A stretch of DNA of 64,000 nt from Bacillota bacterium (GTDB lineage Bacteria; Bacillota; Clostridia; Lachnospirales; Lachnospiraceae), in assembly GCA_023439505.1 (NCBI GenBank), contig JAEXNR010000019.1, positions 1-64,000 on the forward strand, in the 5' to 3' direction. The position numbers were made by a program, and so were the translations under genes. The notes under the pieces are model-generated. The model was not told the origin of the DNA and ran no database searches. It saw nothing but the letters and a program-made list of their open reading frames with translations. Position 1 is the stretch's first letter. Each line of letters begins with the position of its first letter. Below are positions 28,457 through 36,837 of this stretch, piece after piece.

Positions 28457-29230
28457 TTATTCTCCCTTCAATTGATTGATTTGTGCCGCTGCGCCCGACA
28501 TTAAAAGCCCGCTGTCACTGTTCCACATATTTAGCTGCATTCCCTTGTCCAACCACTGTTTTAAGGGCTCTGATCCGCCAAAATGAACGCCAGCGTACTT
28601 CTTGTTTGCCTTTGCCGCCAGGATCACCTTGTTAAATGCTTCCACAATGATCGGCGCGTTAAATTGATTCAATATTCCGTAATCCTGCGTCATGTCATTG
28701 GGTCCGATCAAAGCTGCATCAATCCCTTCCACCGCCATGATTTCCTCAATGTTATTCACGCCTTCACGCGATTCAATCTGACACAGAAGCAGTGTCTCGT
28801 CATTGGCTTCCTTCATATATACGGAACCATCACTTATTTTGTTAAAATCCGTATGAGGTCTGGAAAGTGATACGCCGCGATGCCCCAGGGGCGCGTATTT
28901 TGCACAATCCACCAGCATTCTTGCCTGTTGGGCAGTTTCTGTATTCGGCAACAAAAGCCCGGATGCACCCATCTCCATAAACTTCAGTACATGCTCCCGC
29001 CGCAATTCAGGTATCCGCACCAGCATGGGCATGGAAATTGTTCGTGCCACTGCGATCATATTGGCAACTTCTCTGGTGGTAAATGAACCATGCTCGCAAT
29101 CCACAATACAAAAATCAAAGCCGCAGTTCCCCAGTATCTTCGCTATATCAGGACTTGCAAAGGTTGTTATCATGGTCCCCAGCAGCTGATCCCCGCCTTT
29201 CAGTCTTTCTTTTACAGATATCATAGCCAT
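28457..29230 (-). CDS. HpcH/HpaI-family class II pyruvate aldolase
   Basis: A 257-residue metal-dependent aldolase. VDCEHGSFT (about 44-52), a segment around MGASGLLLPNTE (about 91-102), CQIESREGV (about 147-155), with the metal-binding glutamate, and IGPNDM (about 173-178) are family marks. Relatives split 2-keto-3-deoxy acids such as 2-keto-3-deoxy-rhamnonate or keto-deoxy-glucarate into pyruvate and an aldehyde. ATG 29230 lies 2 nt after GGAGG; ATG 29224, two codons later, has the better 8-nt spacing and may be used. It is flanked by a PfkB kinase and a hydroxyacid dehydrogenase, which fits a keto-deoxy-acid route. Confidence 0.87.
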   Translation of the reverse strand: MAMISVKERLKGGDQLLGTMITTFASPDIAKILGNCGFDFCIVDCEHGSFTTREVANMIAVARTISMPMLVRIPELRREHVLKFMEMGASGLLLPNTETAQQARMLVDCAKYAPLGHRGVSLSRPHTDFNKISDGSVYMKEANDETLLLCQIESREGVNNIEEIMAVEGIDAALIGPNDMTQDYGILNQFNAPIIVEAFNKVILAAKANKKYAGVHFGGSEPLKQWLDKGMQLNMWNSDSGLLMSGAAAQINQLKGE

Positions 29231-29259
29231 ATCCTCCTTATATCATTCCTCTTTCTCCA

Positions 29260-30270
29260 TCAGTCCAGACGCTCCAGACAATCTGTATGCGTCTTACAGA
29301 TACCACTCGCAACCATGGCCTCTACCTCCGCTCTGGTCGGCAATGCCATTCCGATGGCACCCTTTTTCGTTATCACCAGAGTTCCCGCACAGTTGCAAAA
29401 GCAACAAAGCTGTTCCAGGGACATACCCTCACGCAACCCTACACATAGTGCAGCTGCCAGCGTATCCCCGGCTCCCGTCGGATCAACCGGCTCCACATCT
29501 ATCCCGTCCGCAAATACCACCTGTCCGTCACAACTAAGCACCAGTCCATCCTTATCTCTTGTAAGGGCCACCATACGCGGACCCATACTATGTAACGCAC
29601 GAAGTACCTCCCCAATGCTCTGCCTGCCGGTAATAATTTGTCCTTCTTTCAGCGTCGGAGCTACAATATCCGCCATACGAACCGCATTCATCAACCGTGC
29701 ACGCGCTCCGTCATCTGCTGCCAGTTCGCTCCTTATATTGGGATCAAAGGATAAAAGCACGCCATGTCTTTTCGCTATCCTCATCAGGCTTTCACAGGCT
29801 TCCCGCATTTGAGGGGTAAGCTCCAGTAACATCCCGGGGAAATGCACCGCATAGGCTGCGGCAATATAATTTTCGTCCAGTTCCTCTGCCCTTAACAGGC
29901 TTCCCACCGAATTACGCCGATAATACTGATAGTTTCGCCGATCCGGCAGGTATTCCAAAAATGCAAGGCCGATTTGTCCCTCATCCGATTCTATTACATG
30001 GGACATATCAACCCCCTGTTCAAGAAGGGTATCCATAACCAAACGACTGAGACTGTCCTTACCGACCTTTCCGATAAATCCGCCTTTTTTTCCTAAAAGA
30101 GTTGCCGCACAGGCAAAAATTCCAGCTGAACCACTTGCTGTTTTAATCACAGGTCCGGCATTCCTGATCAGCATGTCTTCACGCCCCGGCACCAGATCCA
30201 CCAGAAGTTCTCCTACTGCAATAATTGTATCTCGCACACCCGCGACACCATTGTCAACATTTGTATACAA
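29260..30270 (-). CDS. PfkB-family carbohydrate kinase (2-keto-3-deoxy-gluconate kinase-like)
   Basis: A 336-residue ribokinase-fold kinase. The ASGSAGIFACAA block (about 45-56) and DPTGAGDTLAAAL (about 260-272), with the catalytic Asp and anion hole, are typical of the family. The first possible start is TTG 30270, preceded by a GGTGG-type site 8 nt upstream; no in-frame ATG exists upstream. The sequence resembles 2-dehydro-3-deoxygluconokinases and fructokinases. It heads the operon kinase, HpcH aldolase, hydroxyacid dehydrogenase, directly behind a promoter/operator module. Confidence 0.85.
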   Translation of the reverse strand: MYTNVDNGVAGVRDTIIAVGELLVDLVPGREDMLIRNAGPVIKTASGSAGIFACAATLLGKKGGFIGKVGKDSLSRLVMDTLLEQGVDMSHVIESDEGQIGLAFLEYLPDRRNYQYYRRNSVGSLLRAEELDENYIAAAYAVHFPGMLLELTPQMREACESLMRIAKRHGVLLSFDPNIRSELAADDGARARLMNAVRMADIVAPTLKEGQIITGRQSIGEVLRALHSMGPRMVALTRDKDGLVLSCDGQVVFADGIDVEPVDPTGAGDTLAAALCVGLREGMSLEQLCCFCNCAGTLVITKKGAIGMALPTRAEVEAMVASGICKTHTDCLERLD

Positions 30271-30294
30271 AAGATAGCACCACCCATTTTCATC

Positions 30295-30313
30295 AAATTA
30301 TTAGTAATAATTT
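30295..30313. promoter_or_regulatory. 19-bp palindromic operator, copy 2
   Basis: Identical to 17606-17624 and placed about 15-33 bp downstream of the predicted transcription start of the PfkB operon, a classic repressor position. The sharing of this site links the PfkB operon with the ABC importer. Confidence 0.65.
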
Positions 30314-30334
30314 ATTTATATAATTAATAATTTT

Positions 30335-30363
30335 AATATAACAAACCCCTCTCGTATTGTCAA
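30335..30363 (-). promoter_or_regulatory. sigma-A promoter of the PfkB/HpcH/dehydrogenase operon
   Basis: On the minus strand TTGACA (30363-30358) and TATATT (30340-30335) have a 17-bp spacer. The -35 hexamer lies in and at the edge of the loop of the hairpin at 30345-30370. Confidence 0.72.
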
Positions 30364-30370
30364 GAGGGGT
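30345..30370 (-). terminator. probable terminator of the NahK operon, overlapping the next promoter
   Basis: ACCCCTCT and AGAGGGGT form a perfect 8-bp stem with a 10-nt loop, followed on the minus strand by TTTGTTATATT. The T-tract is interrupted, so termination may be partial. Confidence 0.5.
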
Positions 30371-30431
30371 CATAAAAAAAACTAATGATGGTTGGGTTAT
30401 ATGGTTTTGAATGGGGGATGAAGCGTAACGG

Positions 30432-31553
30432 TTATGCGTTTGAAACTTCCGTATATTTCTGAACAATCTCATGCATTTGATTCCATTTAAGCTCCATATC
30501 AGCCACCATCTTAAACTGGGTTCTTGCCCGGTCAAGATTATGTCCCGGATGATGTATCTTAAAATAGGTGTCTCCCACAAGATAATCTGTTAAAAAGCGG
30601 ATCCCGCATTCAAAGGTCATCAATTTGGCACTCATGGGAAGCAGAGATATCTCCTTATCCGAAAGAACACTTCCGACAGCCTCCAGATAGCCCTTTGTAA
30701 AGCCCTCAAAGAAGTCCAGACGCATTTCTACCTTATTTAGATCCGGCTCATCCTCGGCAGCCGAATTCGCTCCCGAACGGATGGCATCACCAAAATCATA
30801 ATGGTACAAGCCCGGCATGACGGTATCCAGATCAATGACGCAGAGTCCTTTACCGGTATCCTTATCAAAAAGTATATTGTTAATTTTGGTATCATTATGG
30901 GACACGCGAAGACTGATTTCCTTTTGATCCAGTAAATCGGTAAGCACACCCGTTTCTGCGGCGCGGCTTTTCACGAAATCAATCTCTGCCCCAATCTCAC
31001 AGGCGCGCCCAAAAGAATCCTCCTCAACTGCCTTTAGAAAGGCTTCATAACGTTTTGGTGTGTTATGAAAATCCTTAATTGTTTCTGTTAAGGTCCGGGC
31101 CGGGTAATCTGCCAACAGCTTCTGAAAATTTCCGAAGGAGAGCCCCGAATGATACATATCCTCCGGTTTTTCGACGATCTGAATTGAAAATGTGTTTTCA
31201 ATAAACCGATACATTCTCCAGCTCATTCCCTGCGGGTCTGTAAAATAAGGCTCCCCATCCCGCGTCATAATAAGGGTTAGTGTTTCACGCGACGGATCTC
31301 CTGCATTCTTACGAATTTTATCTGCAAGAAAGCATGTAACTCCCGCTATATTGTCCATGAGGCCTTTGATATCATGGAAAATGCGATTATTGATCCGTTG
31401 CAGGAGGTAACGAGTGCACTCCCCGCTCTCCTGCTGATAATAGGCTGCATAAGTATCATTGATATGACCGCTTCCATAAGAAATTACGCCAATAAAATTT
31501 CCTGTTGTGGGGAATGCCGCTAAGGCTGCGCTAACTTGCGTATTTTGATTCAT
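30432..31553 (-). CDS. phosphotransferase of the N-acetylhexosamine 1-kinase type
   Basis: A 373-residue APH-fold kinase. The catalytic loop SHNDTKINNILF (219-229; Asp221, Asn226) and the metal block VIDLDTVMPG (239-248) with YDFGDAIR (252-259) closely follow the NahK/LnpB pattern, which phosphorylates GlcNAc or GalNAc at C1 with ATP. ATG 31553 is chosen because it forms an ATGA overlap with the upstream stop and has a GGAGGAGGA site; an in-frame start further upstream would lie within the neighbouring gene. It is followed by no phosphorylase. With the nucleotidyltransferase and GalE it makes a HexNAc-1-phosphate to UDP-sugar route. Confidence 0.8.
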   Translation of the reverse strand: MNQNTQVSAALAAFPTTGNFIGVISYGSGHINDTYAAYYQQESGECTRYLLQRINNRIFHDIKGLMDNIAGVTCFLADKIRKNAGDPSRETLTLIMTRDGEPYFTDPQGMSWRMYRFIENTFSIQIVEKPEDMYHSGLSFGNFQKLLADYPARTLTETIKDFHNTPKRYEAFLKAVEEDSFGRACEIGAEIDFVKSRAAETGVLTDLLDQKEISLRVSHNDTKINNILFDKDTGKGLCVIDLDTVMPGLYHYDFGDAIRSGANSAAEDEPDLNKVEMRLDFFEGFTKGYLEAVGSVLSDKEISLLPMSAKLMTFECGIRFLTDYLVGDTYFKIHHPGHNLDRARTQFKMVADMELKWNQMHEIVQKYTEVSNA

Positions 31554-32485
31554 TCTTCCTCCTCCTGATGATCCCATAAATTCCTGGGATATTTACCTTC
31601 ACTGATCATTTCCTGAATGGCGGCACACACCCGTGGTTTATCTTCGTGGTAAGTCATACCGTACCACTTATCCTGCGAGGTCAGTACACGTACCGTTGCT
31701 TCTTTACGCAAAAGCAGTTCATTAACAACCGATGGCAGGAAATACTCTGCCTTCAGAGGATTCACCGCAAAAGCCTCTTTAAGAAAACCAGCGAAATACA
31801 GGTTCAGCTTTTCAATCATACCCGGGGTAAAGCCCCACAAATTCATGGAAACGATAGACTCCGGATCAAGTGCATTCCAGTTTTCTCCATCTTCTGTATA
31901 AACAACCCCATCTCCATGCTTTTCAATACGGGTTCGCTCTGTAATCCCTGCCAGATACCCCTCCTTTACTTCGCAGACTCCTCTTGCCACATGTCCGTTC
32001 TCCGTCAGTGTATTGGCAAGAATATAGCCTACCATAGCAAAACTCAGTGCATTCTCCTCCCGGTCCTCACATAGAAAACGATAGATACGATGAAAGGATT
32101 CTTCGCCATAAAAATCATCCGCATTGATCACTGCAAACGGAGCATCAATCAAATCCCTGCAGGCGAGTATGGCATGACCCGTACCCCAGGGTTTCGTGCG
32201 TCCCTCCGGAACCTCAAAGCCCTGCGGGAGATCCTCCATCTTCTGAATTGCATAGGAAACCTCCATCTGTCTTGCGATGCGCTGTCCGACGATCTCTTTA
32301 AATTCTTCTTCCATTTCAGGCTTAATAATAAATACAACACGCTTAAAACCGGCCCGTTTTGCATCGTAAAGTGCATAATCCATAAGAATTTCACCATAGT
32401 TTCCTACAGGATCGATCTGTTTCAAGCCTCCGTACCTACTGCCCATGCCGGCTGCCATTACGACGATAATCGGTTCATTTCTCAT
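31550..32485 (-). CDS. sugar-1-phosphate nucleotidyltransferase
   Basis: A 311-residue NTP-transferase-fold protein. VVMAAGMGSRYGGLKQ (about 8-23) is the nucleotide-binding signature with the conserved Arg and Lys; INADDFYG (about 119-126) provides metal-binding Asp residues. Such proteins couple UTP or another NTP to a sugar 1-phosphate. It overlaps both neighbours by 4 bp (ATGA), so the three proteins should be made together. It likely activates the product of the NahK-like kinase, a role that LnpC plays in bifidobacteria by a different uridylyltransferase mechanism. Confidence 0.82.
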   Translation of the reverse strand: MRNEPIIVVMAAGMGSRYGGLKQIDPVGNYGEILMDYALYDAKRAGFKRVVFIIKPEMEEEFKEIVGQRIARQMEVSYAIQKMEDLPQGFEVPEGRTKPWGTGHAILACRDLIDAPFAVINADDFYGEESFHRIYRFLCEDREENALSFAMVGYILANTLTENGHVARGVCEVKEGYLAGITERTRIEKHGDGVVYTEDGENWNALDPESIVSMNLWGFTPGMIEKLNLYFAGFLKEAFAVNPLKAEYFLPSVVNELLLRKEATVRVLTSQDKWYGMTYHEDKPRVCAAIQEMISEGKYPRNLWDHQEEEE

Positions 32486-33513
32486 AACGCTCCTCCTTTA
32501 TAACCATTTGGGTTTTGCATCTGCCATCTCCAGGAATCTTCACACATTTCTTCAAGTCCATGCTGTGCCTTCCATCCAAGCTCTGCTTCAGCCCTGGCTG
32601 CATCTGCATAGCATACCGCAATATCACCTGGTCGGCGATCAGCAAAATAATATGGTACCTTTACATGATTGACACGTTCAAATGCACTGACCATATCCAG
32701 CACAGAGTAGCCGGTTCCGGTTCCCAGATTATAGATCTGAACCCCTTCCCTCTGATCGATATGATGAAGCGCTGCCAGATGCCCTGACGCCAGATCCAGC
32801 ACGTGGATATAATCCCGTACCCCTGTTTTGTCCGGTGTTGGATAATCATTGCCATATACGGGAAGTGCGGACAGCTTTCCAATAGCTACCTGGGTGATAT
32901 AAGGAAACAGATTATTGGGAATTCCATTGGGATCTTCGCCAATCAGGCCGCTCTTATGTGCACCGATGGGGTTAAAATAGCGCAAAAGCGTATAGTGACG
33001 GCGTGAATCGGCATTGCATAAATCAATGAGTATTCGTTCGATAAAGAGCTTTGTCGCTCCATAAGGGTTCGTCGCCATCGTCGGAAAATCTTCTCTGACC
33101 GGAACACTTTGGGGGTTGCCGTACACGGTTGCGGAGGAGCTGAACACCAGCCGATATACCCGGTGTTTGTCCATGCTCTGCAAAAGATTCAGGGTGGATT
33201 CAAGATTGTTCTCATAATAACGCAGCGGAATTTTTACCGATTCTCCAACTGCCTTAAGTCCCGCAAAATGAATTACCGCATGAATCTGATGTTCGGTAAA
33301 AATTTGATCCAGTGCTTTGGCATCACACAGATCCACTTTATAAAACACAATTGCACTTCCGGTAATTTTTTCAATACGGCGAATGGATTCTTCCCTGCTA
33401 TTTATCAAATTGTCCGCAATAATGACATCATATCCGTTTTCTATCAGCTGCACACATGTATGGCTTCCGATATATCCCGCACCGCCTGTAACCAGAATTT
33501 TCAATCGTTCCAT
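32482..33513 (-). CDS. galE: UDP-glucose/UDP-N-acetylglucosamine 4-epimerase
   Basis: A 343-residue short-chain dehydrogenase-type epimerase. TGGAGYIGSH (9-18) binds NAD; FSSSATVYG (124-132) and PYGATK (150-155, Tyr151/Lys155) hold the catalytic Ser-Tyr-Lys set; YFNPIGAH and VRDYIHVLDL are GalE-specific blocks. It converts UDP-galactose or UDP-GalNAc to the gluco form. It is the first gene of the GalE/nucleotidyltransferase/kinase operon, with GGAG and a suitable spacer before ATG 33513. Full length for the family. Confidence 0.92.
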   Translation of the reverse strand: MERLKILVTGGAGYIGSHTCVQLIENGYDVIIADNLINSREESIRRIEKITGSAIVFYKVDLCDAKALDQIFTEHQIHAVIHFAGLKAVGESVKIPLRYYENNLESTLNLLQSMDKHRVYRLVFSSSATVYGNPQSVPVREDFPTMATNPYGATKLFIERILIDLCNADSRRHYTLLRYFNPIGAHKSGLIGEDPNGIPNNLFPYITQVAIGKLSALPVYGNDYPTPDKTGVRDYIHVLDLASGHLAALHHIDQREGVQIYNLGTGTGYSVLDMVSAFERVNHVKVPYYFADRRPGDIAVCYADAARAEAELGWKAQHGLEEMCEDSWRWQMQNPNGYKGGAL

Positions 33514-33574
33514 ATGCTTTCTCTCCTTCCTTTATGTAGCTTTATTTTATCGTACTGCACCTGGAATTTGGATA

Positions 33575-33603
33575 TCCGATCGGAGATTTCATTTGCACAA
33601 ATG
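33575..33603. promoter_or_regulatory. two palindromes upstream of galE
   Basis: TCCGATCGGA (33575-33584), within a longer near-palindrome, and CATTTGCACAAATG (33590-33603, with a mismatched two-base centre) lie 60-90 bp upstream of galE. They could be operators for the galE operon; no clear -35 box was seen, and a GATAAAAT -10-like run lies nearer the gene. Confidence 0.4.
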
Positions 33604-33628
33604 CGGATTCTATTCTTTTCAAATACAA

Positions 33629-33668
33629 CAAAAATGGCGGACGCTCTTTCCTTAAGAGTTCCCGCCAT
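33629..33668 (-). terminator. terminator of the lacI-araC pair
   Basis: On the minus strand ATGGCGG and CCGCCAT close a stem with an inner CTCTT/AAGAG helix and are followed by TTTTTG. The stop codon of the AraC gene lies inside the stem. Confidence 0.75.
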
Positions 33669-34587
33669 GTTCTTTCATATACAGTTTTGCCTGTATGGAT
33701 TGACTATATTCTGTTGGTGACATTCCGGTCAGCTTTTTAAACTGTCTGGAAAAATAGAAAAGAGAGGAATACCCCAGATATTCGGCTGTTTCCGTAAAAT
33801 TCAACCGTCCCTCCCGAATGATCTGTCTGGCGTACTGAATCTTCATCCGGGTAAAATTGTCCATTACACCGCTTCCCGTTTTCTCATGAAACAGCTTCTG
33901 CAGATGAGAACGCCCGACCAGAAGTGCATCGCATATCTGCTCCAGGGTAAGTGTTTCTCTCAAATGTGCTTCAAAAAAACCAAGGGCACGCAAATACAGC
34001 TGCAAATCGCTTTCTCTTTGAAACGCCGTTGTCACAGGTCTTTGAATCTGAGGCTGATCATTCCGTATCATATCAATCAGTAACAATTCCAGCGTACCCT
34101 TTAGTATCTGCTCGCTGCCAAATGCCACCTCACTGTCTCTGCGTTTGCTCAAACGCTTCAGTTCCGGGTCATTTAGCGGTGAATCAAACAGCTGGTAGGA
34201 AGTATCCAATATGCTTGCCATATAACCATGCTGCTTTTCACTGACCCGCAGAACTTTATTTCTAAAAAAATCCATTGCCCCGGACTTACAGTCAAAGGCA
34301 ATTACCGCAAGATTCGGTGCCACTACTCCATTGGCACGCACGGTATGGAATTCCATCGGCTGATGAAATATAACTTCGCCTACGTTTAACACCATGGAAG
34401 TGGTGTTCGCCGTCACGATGACTTCCCCCTTGTCTACATAAAGAAGTTCCCAAAAATCATGTGCTTCTCCCGGAAAGTAATAGCTGCTGGAATATTCAAA
34501 ATAATGCACCGTTACAATACTGTTTACCGTTATGGAGGACGTCAGAACCGTCTTATGATACTCCAGATAAGATTTCTCCTTTTTCAT
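33652..34587 (-). CDS. AraC-family transcription regulator with cupin sensor
   Basis: A 311-residue regulator. Residues about 20-120 form a cupin-like sensing domain (SSSYYFPGEAHDFWELLYVDKG), and the last 100 residues hold the double helix-turn-helix (LTLEQICDALLVGRSHLQKLFHEK, then FTETAEYLGYSSLFYFSRQFKK). It begins 11 bp after the LacI stop, so the two regulators are probably co-transcribed. AraC proteins of this build usually activate sugar genes; the divergent and nearby operons are natural targets. Confidence 0.88.
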   Translation of the reverse strand: MKKEKSYLEYHKTVLTSSITVNSIVTVHYFEYSSSYYFPGEAHDFWELLYVDKGEVIVTANTTSMVLNVGEVIFHQPMEFHTVRANGVVAPNLAVIAFDCKSGAMDFFRNKVLRVSEKQHGYMASILDTSYQLFDSPLNDPELKRLSKRRDSEVAFGSEQILKGTLELLLIDMIRNDQPQIQRPVTTAFQRESDLQLYLRALGFFEAHLRETLTLEQICDALLVGRSHLQKLFHEKTGSGVMDNFTRMKIQYARQIIREGRLNFTETAEYLGYSSLFYFSRQFKKLTGMSPTEYSQSIQAKLYMKEHGGNS

Positions 34588-34598
34588 GTCGATCCCGC

Positions 34599-35699
34599 CT
34601 ATTCCTTCATTGCTGATGTAGTCCGATCTGCTGCCGGACCGGTGGAACCACGTACCACCAACTGGGGCGTATACTCAATTTTGTTGACCAGGGGTGCCGG
34701 GATATGCGATGTACCTCCGCTGTTTCCCAAGCCGATTACCATATCCACAGCAGCTTTACAGCGTGTCCGAAGATGATGCTCTATGGTCGTCAGATCGGGT
34801 GTGGTAATACTGGATGAAAAGATGTTATCAAATCCACAGACGGAATAGTCTTTTGGTACACGATATCCGGTGACTGTCAGTTCGTTCAGGATGCCCAGCG
34901 CAGTCATATCGTTTACTCCTATGAGAGCTGTTGCGGCACACTTTCGACGCATAAGACCTGCTGCCAGCTGCCGCCCTACAGAATACTCATAGGGCATACC
35001 ATCCGCCTGACTGTCAGATTCCTGCTGACCCTCTGCCATAAGGACATCTACCCCATCTGAAATGCCGTGAGATTCAAACTGCCTGCGGATACCCTCCAGC
35101 CGCTGCTCACGCGCTAGTGTAAGCTGATTTAAGGGAGTGGAAATAAACACACATTTGCGATGCCCCAACTGATAAAGATGCTCCGCCAGCATAGACCCGG
35201 CACTGATATTGCTAAGTTCTATGGAACAGACAGAAAGGTCGCTTTGCTTCTCACCGATAATCACAGTGGGTACCGTGCTTGCAATCTGTTCGATAAAGCG
35301 CGGAAAGCTGGGCAGAAAGGTATAGATAATCCCATCAACATGGCTGTTTAAAAAGGTATCCAGATAGAATTTCTCCAAATCCGGCTTGCGAAACGTATTA
35401 CACACAATCACTCGATAGTCCAGGGTATCGACGTAATCTTCAATTGCCTGGATCAGCTCGGCATAATACTGATTGGTGAGGGTGGGTGTAAGCACCAGCA
35501 GCATACGTGTACTTGATTTTTGCCGTGGCTTCTTATTAGAGGGAATCCGATAATTTAATTGCTGGGCAGCTGCAAAGACCCGTTCCTTTGTTTCATTACT
35601 AAAGGCAATCTTGTCACTGTTATTTAAAATCAGAGACACAGCTGCCTGTGAAACACCCGCCAGCTTTGCAACATCCTGTGAAGTACTTTTTTTCATCAC
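34599..35699 (-). CDS. LacI/GalR-family repressor
   Basis: A 366-residue regulator with an N-terminal LacI helix-turn-helix (SQDVAKLAGVSQAAVSLILNN, about 6-27) and hinge, then a periplasmic-binding-protein-like effector domain. GGAG precedes GTG 35699 by 7 nt; ATG 35696 is an alternative. A TACTAA-ttt-TTAGTA inverted repeat adjoins its -10 box, suggesting autoregulation. It is the leading candidate to bind the 19-bp palindromes, though LacI sites normally have an even CG centre, and those palindromes do not. Confidence 0.88.
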   Translation of the reverse strand: MMKKSTSQDVAKLAGVSQAAVSLILNNSDKIAFSNETKERVFAAAQQLNYRIPSNKKPRQKSSTRMLLVLTPTLTNQYYAELIQAIEDYVDTLDYRVIVCNTFRKPDLEKFYLDTFLNSHVDGIIYTFLPSFPRFIEQIASTVPTVIIGEKQSDLSVCSIELSNISAGSMLAEHLYQLGHRKCVFISTPLNQLTLAREQRLEGIRRQFESHGISDGVDVLMAEGQQESDSQADGMPYEYSVGRQLAAGLMRRKCAATALIGVNDMTALGILNELTVTGYRVPKDYSVCGFDNIFSSSITTPDLTTIEHHLRTRCKAAVDMVIGLGNSGGTSHIPAPLVNKIEYTPQLVVRGSTGPAADRTTSAMKE

Positions 35700-35796
35700 T
35701 TAATTTCTCCTTTTCATTGAGGAATACAACCCATCCCGTAAGTTTTGTCATTGGCTCTTATCTCAGGCTCAAACTTTTGTGCGAATTACCATTCAT

Positions 35797-35833
35797 ACTA
35801 ATAAAAACAATAATATTATACTAATTTTTAGTA
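35797..35833. promoter_or_regulatory. lacI promoter region with inverted repeat
   Basis: TATAAT on the minus strand (35820-35815) is a -10 candidate for lacI. TACTAA-ttt-TTAGTA (35819-35833) overlaps and extends just upstream of it, and an ACTAATAA octamer lies at 35797-35804. No good -35 hexamer is seen. Confidence 0.5.
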
Positions 35834-35888
35834 AAATCTGACTTCCTGATAAAAGGACAATTTTACGAATTTATTTCATGTCTTTCTC

Positions 35889-35916
35889 TTGACATCTCCT
35901 ATAAATACGCTATATT
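35889..35916 (+). promoter_or_regulatory. sigma-A promoter of the thrE-type genes
   Basis: TTGACA (35889-35894), a 16-bp spacer and TATATT (35911-35916) give a start near 35923 and a leader of about 95 nt. ACTAATAA motifs lie within the leader. Confidence 0.7.
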
Positions 35917-35977
35917 AGAATGAGAATTTTATATAAGAATAATTTTGCCATAGTCAACAGGCAAAGTCAAGTATATA

Positions 35978-35992
35978 ACTAATAACTAATAA
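35978..35992. repeat. overlapping ACTAATAA repeats in the thrE leader
   Basis: ACTAATAA occurs at 35978-35985 and 35985-35992, sharing one base, about 55-70 nt after the predicted start. They match the octamers at 17799, 17808 and 35797 and may place the exporter genes under the same regulator. Confidence 0.4.
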
Positions 35993-36018
35993 TAAATACT
36001 TAAAGGGAGGGATCCGAT

Positions 36019-36804
36019 ATGCAGGAGGATGTGACTGCGTCACAAGAGACGGAATCATCAGAGGATAACCTGATGTCCTATATTTTAGATACGGGAGAGC
36101 TTTTACTTATCAGCGGAGCCGAGGTTATGCGTGTAGAGGATACCGTCACACGTTTATGTCATGCCTACGGTTTTGTGAAAGTAGATGTATTTACAATAAC
36201 CTCAAGTATAGTTCTGACGGTTCGCACCAAGAATAACCGCATTCTGACCCAGACCCGCCGAATCCACAGACATGACACGAATCTGGGCAGAGTAGCCTGT
36301 ATCAATGAGTTTTCCAGAAAGACCTGCGCCTCTCCTATGGATACCGGGCAATTCCACAATTCCATCGAGAAACTGCGGTACTTCCCTTCCTATCCTTACT
36401 GGATACAGGCTTGTCTGTACGCGATTATCTCCTGTGCATTTACCATCTTTTATGGTGGTTCCATAAAGGATGCCTTTGCCTCAGCAATCTCAGGTCTACT
36501 CCTTTTTATTTCGCTTCGTTTTGTCTCAAAGCTTCGCGTTAACAGTATTCTTTTGACGATGATTTGCAGCGCTTTTGCCGCTCTGGCAGTCATTGGGATG
36601 ACACATTTTGGAATTGGAGAGAACTCGGATAAAATCATCATAGGTAATATCATGCTGCTTATTCCGGGAATCAGTCTTACCTCCTCTCTGCGAGATATGA
36701 TTAACGGCGACACCATCTCAGGGCTGCTGGGATTAAGTGAGGCTATTCTCAAGGCTTTGGCAATCGCCATCGGCTTTGCTGTTGTGCTGATGCAGGCAGC
36801 CTGA
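36019..36804 (+). CDS. threonine/serine exporter ThrE-type subunit, N-terminal half
   Basis: A 261-residue protein of the ThrE domain family: a soluble N-terminal part with ILDTGELLLISGAEVMRVEDT (about 23-43), then about five membrane helices. GGGAGGG precedes ATG 36019. In many Firmicutes ThrE is split into this long subunit and a short partner, exactly as here. Presumed role: efflux of serine, threonine or related small amino or hydroxy acids driven by the proton gradient. The presence of such an exporter in a saccharide cluster is unusual. Confidence 0.82.
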   Translation: MQEDVTASQETESSEDNLMSYILDTGELLLISGAEVMRVEDTVTRLCHAYGFVKVDVFTITSSIVLTVRTKNNRILTQTRRIHRHDTNLGRVACINEFSRKTCASPMDTGQFHNSIEKLRYFPSYPYWIQACLYAIISCAFTIFYGGSIKDAFASAISGLLLFISLRFVSKLRVNSILLTMICSAFAALAVIGMTHFGIGENSDKIIIGNIMLLIPGISLTSSLRDMINGDTISGLLGLSEAILKALAIAIGFAVVLMQAA

Positions 36805-36837
36805 CCCTATGATACAGAAAACAGAATGGAGATGTTT

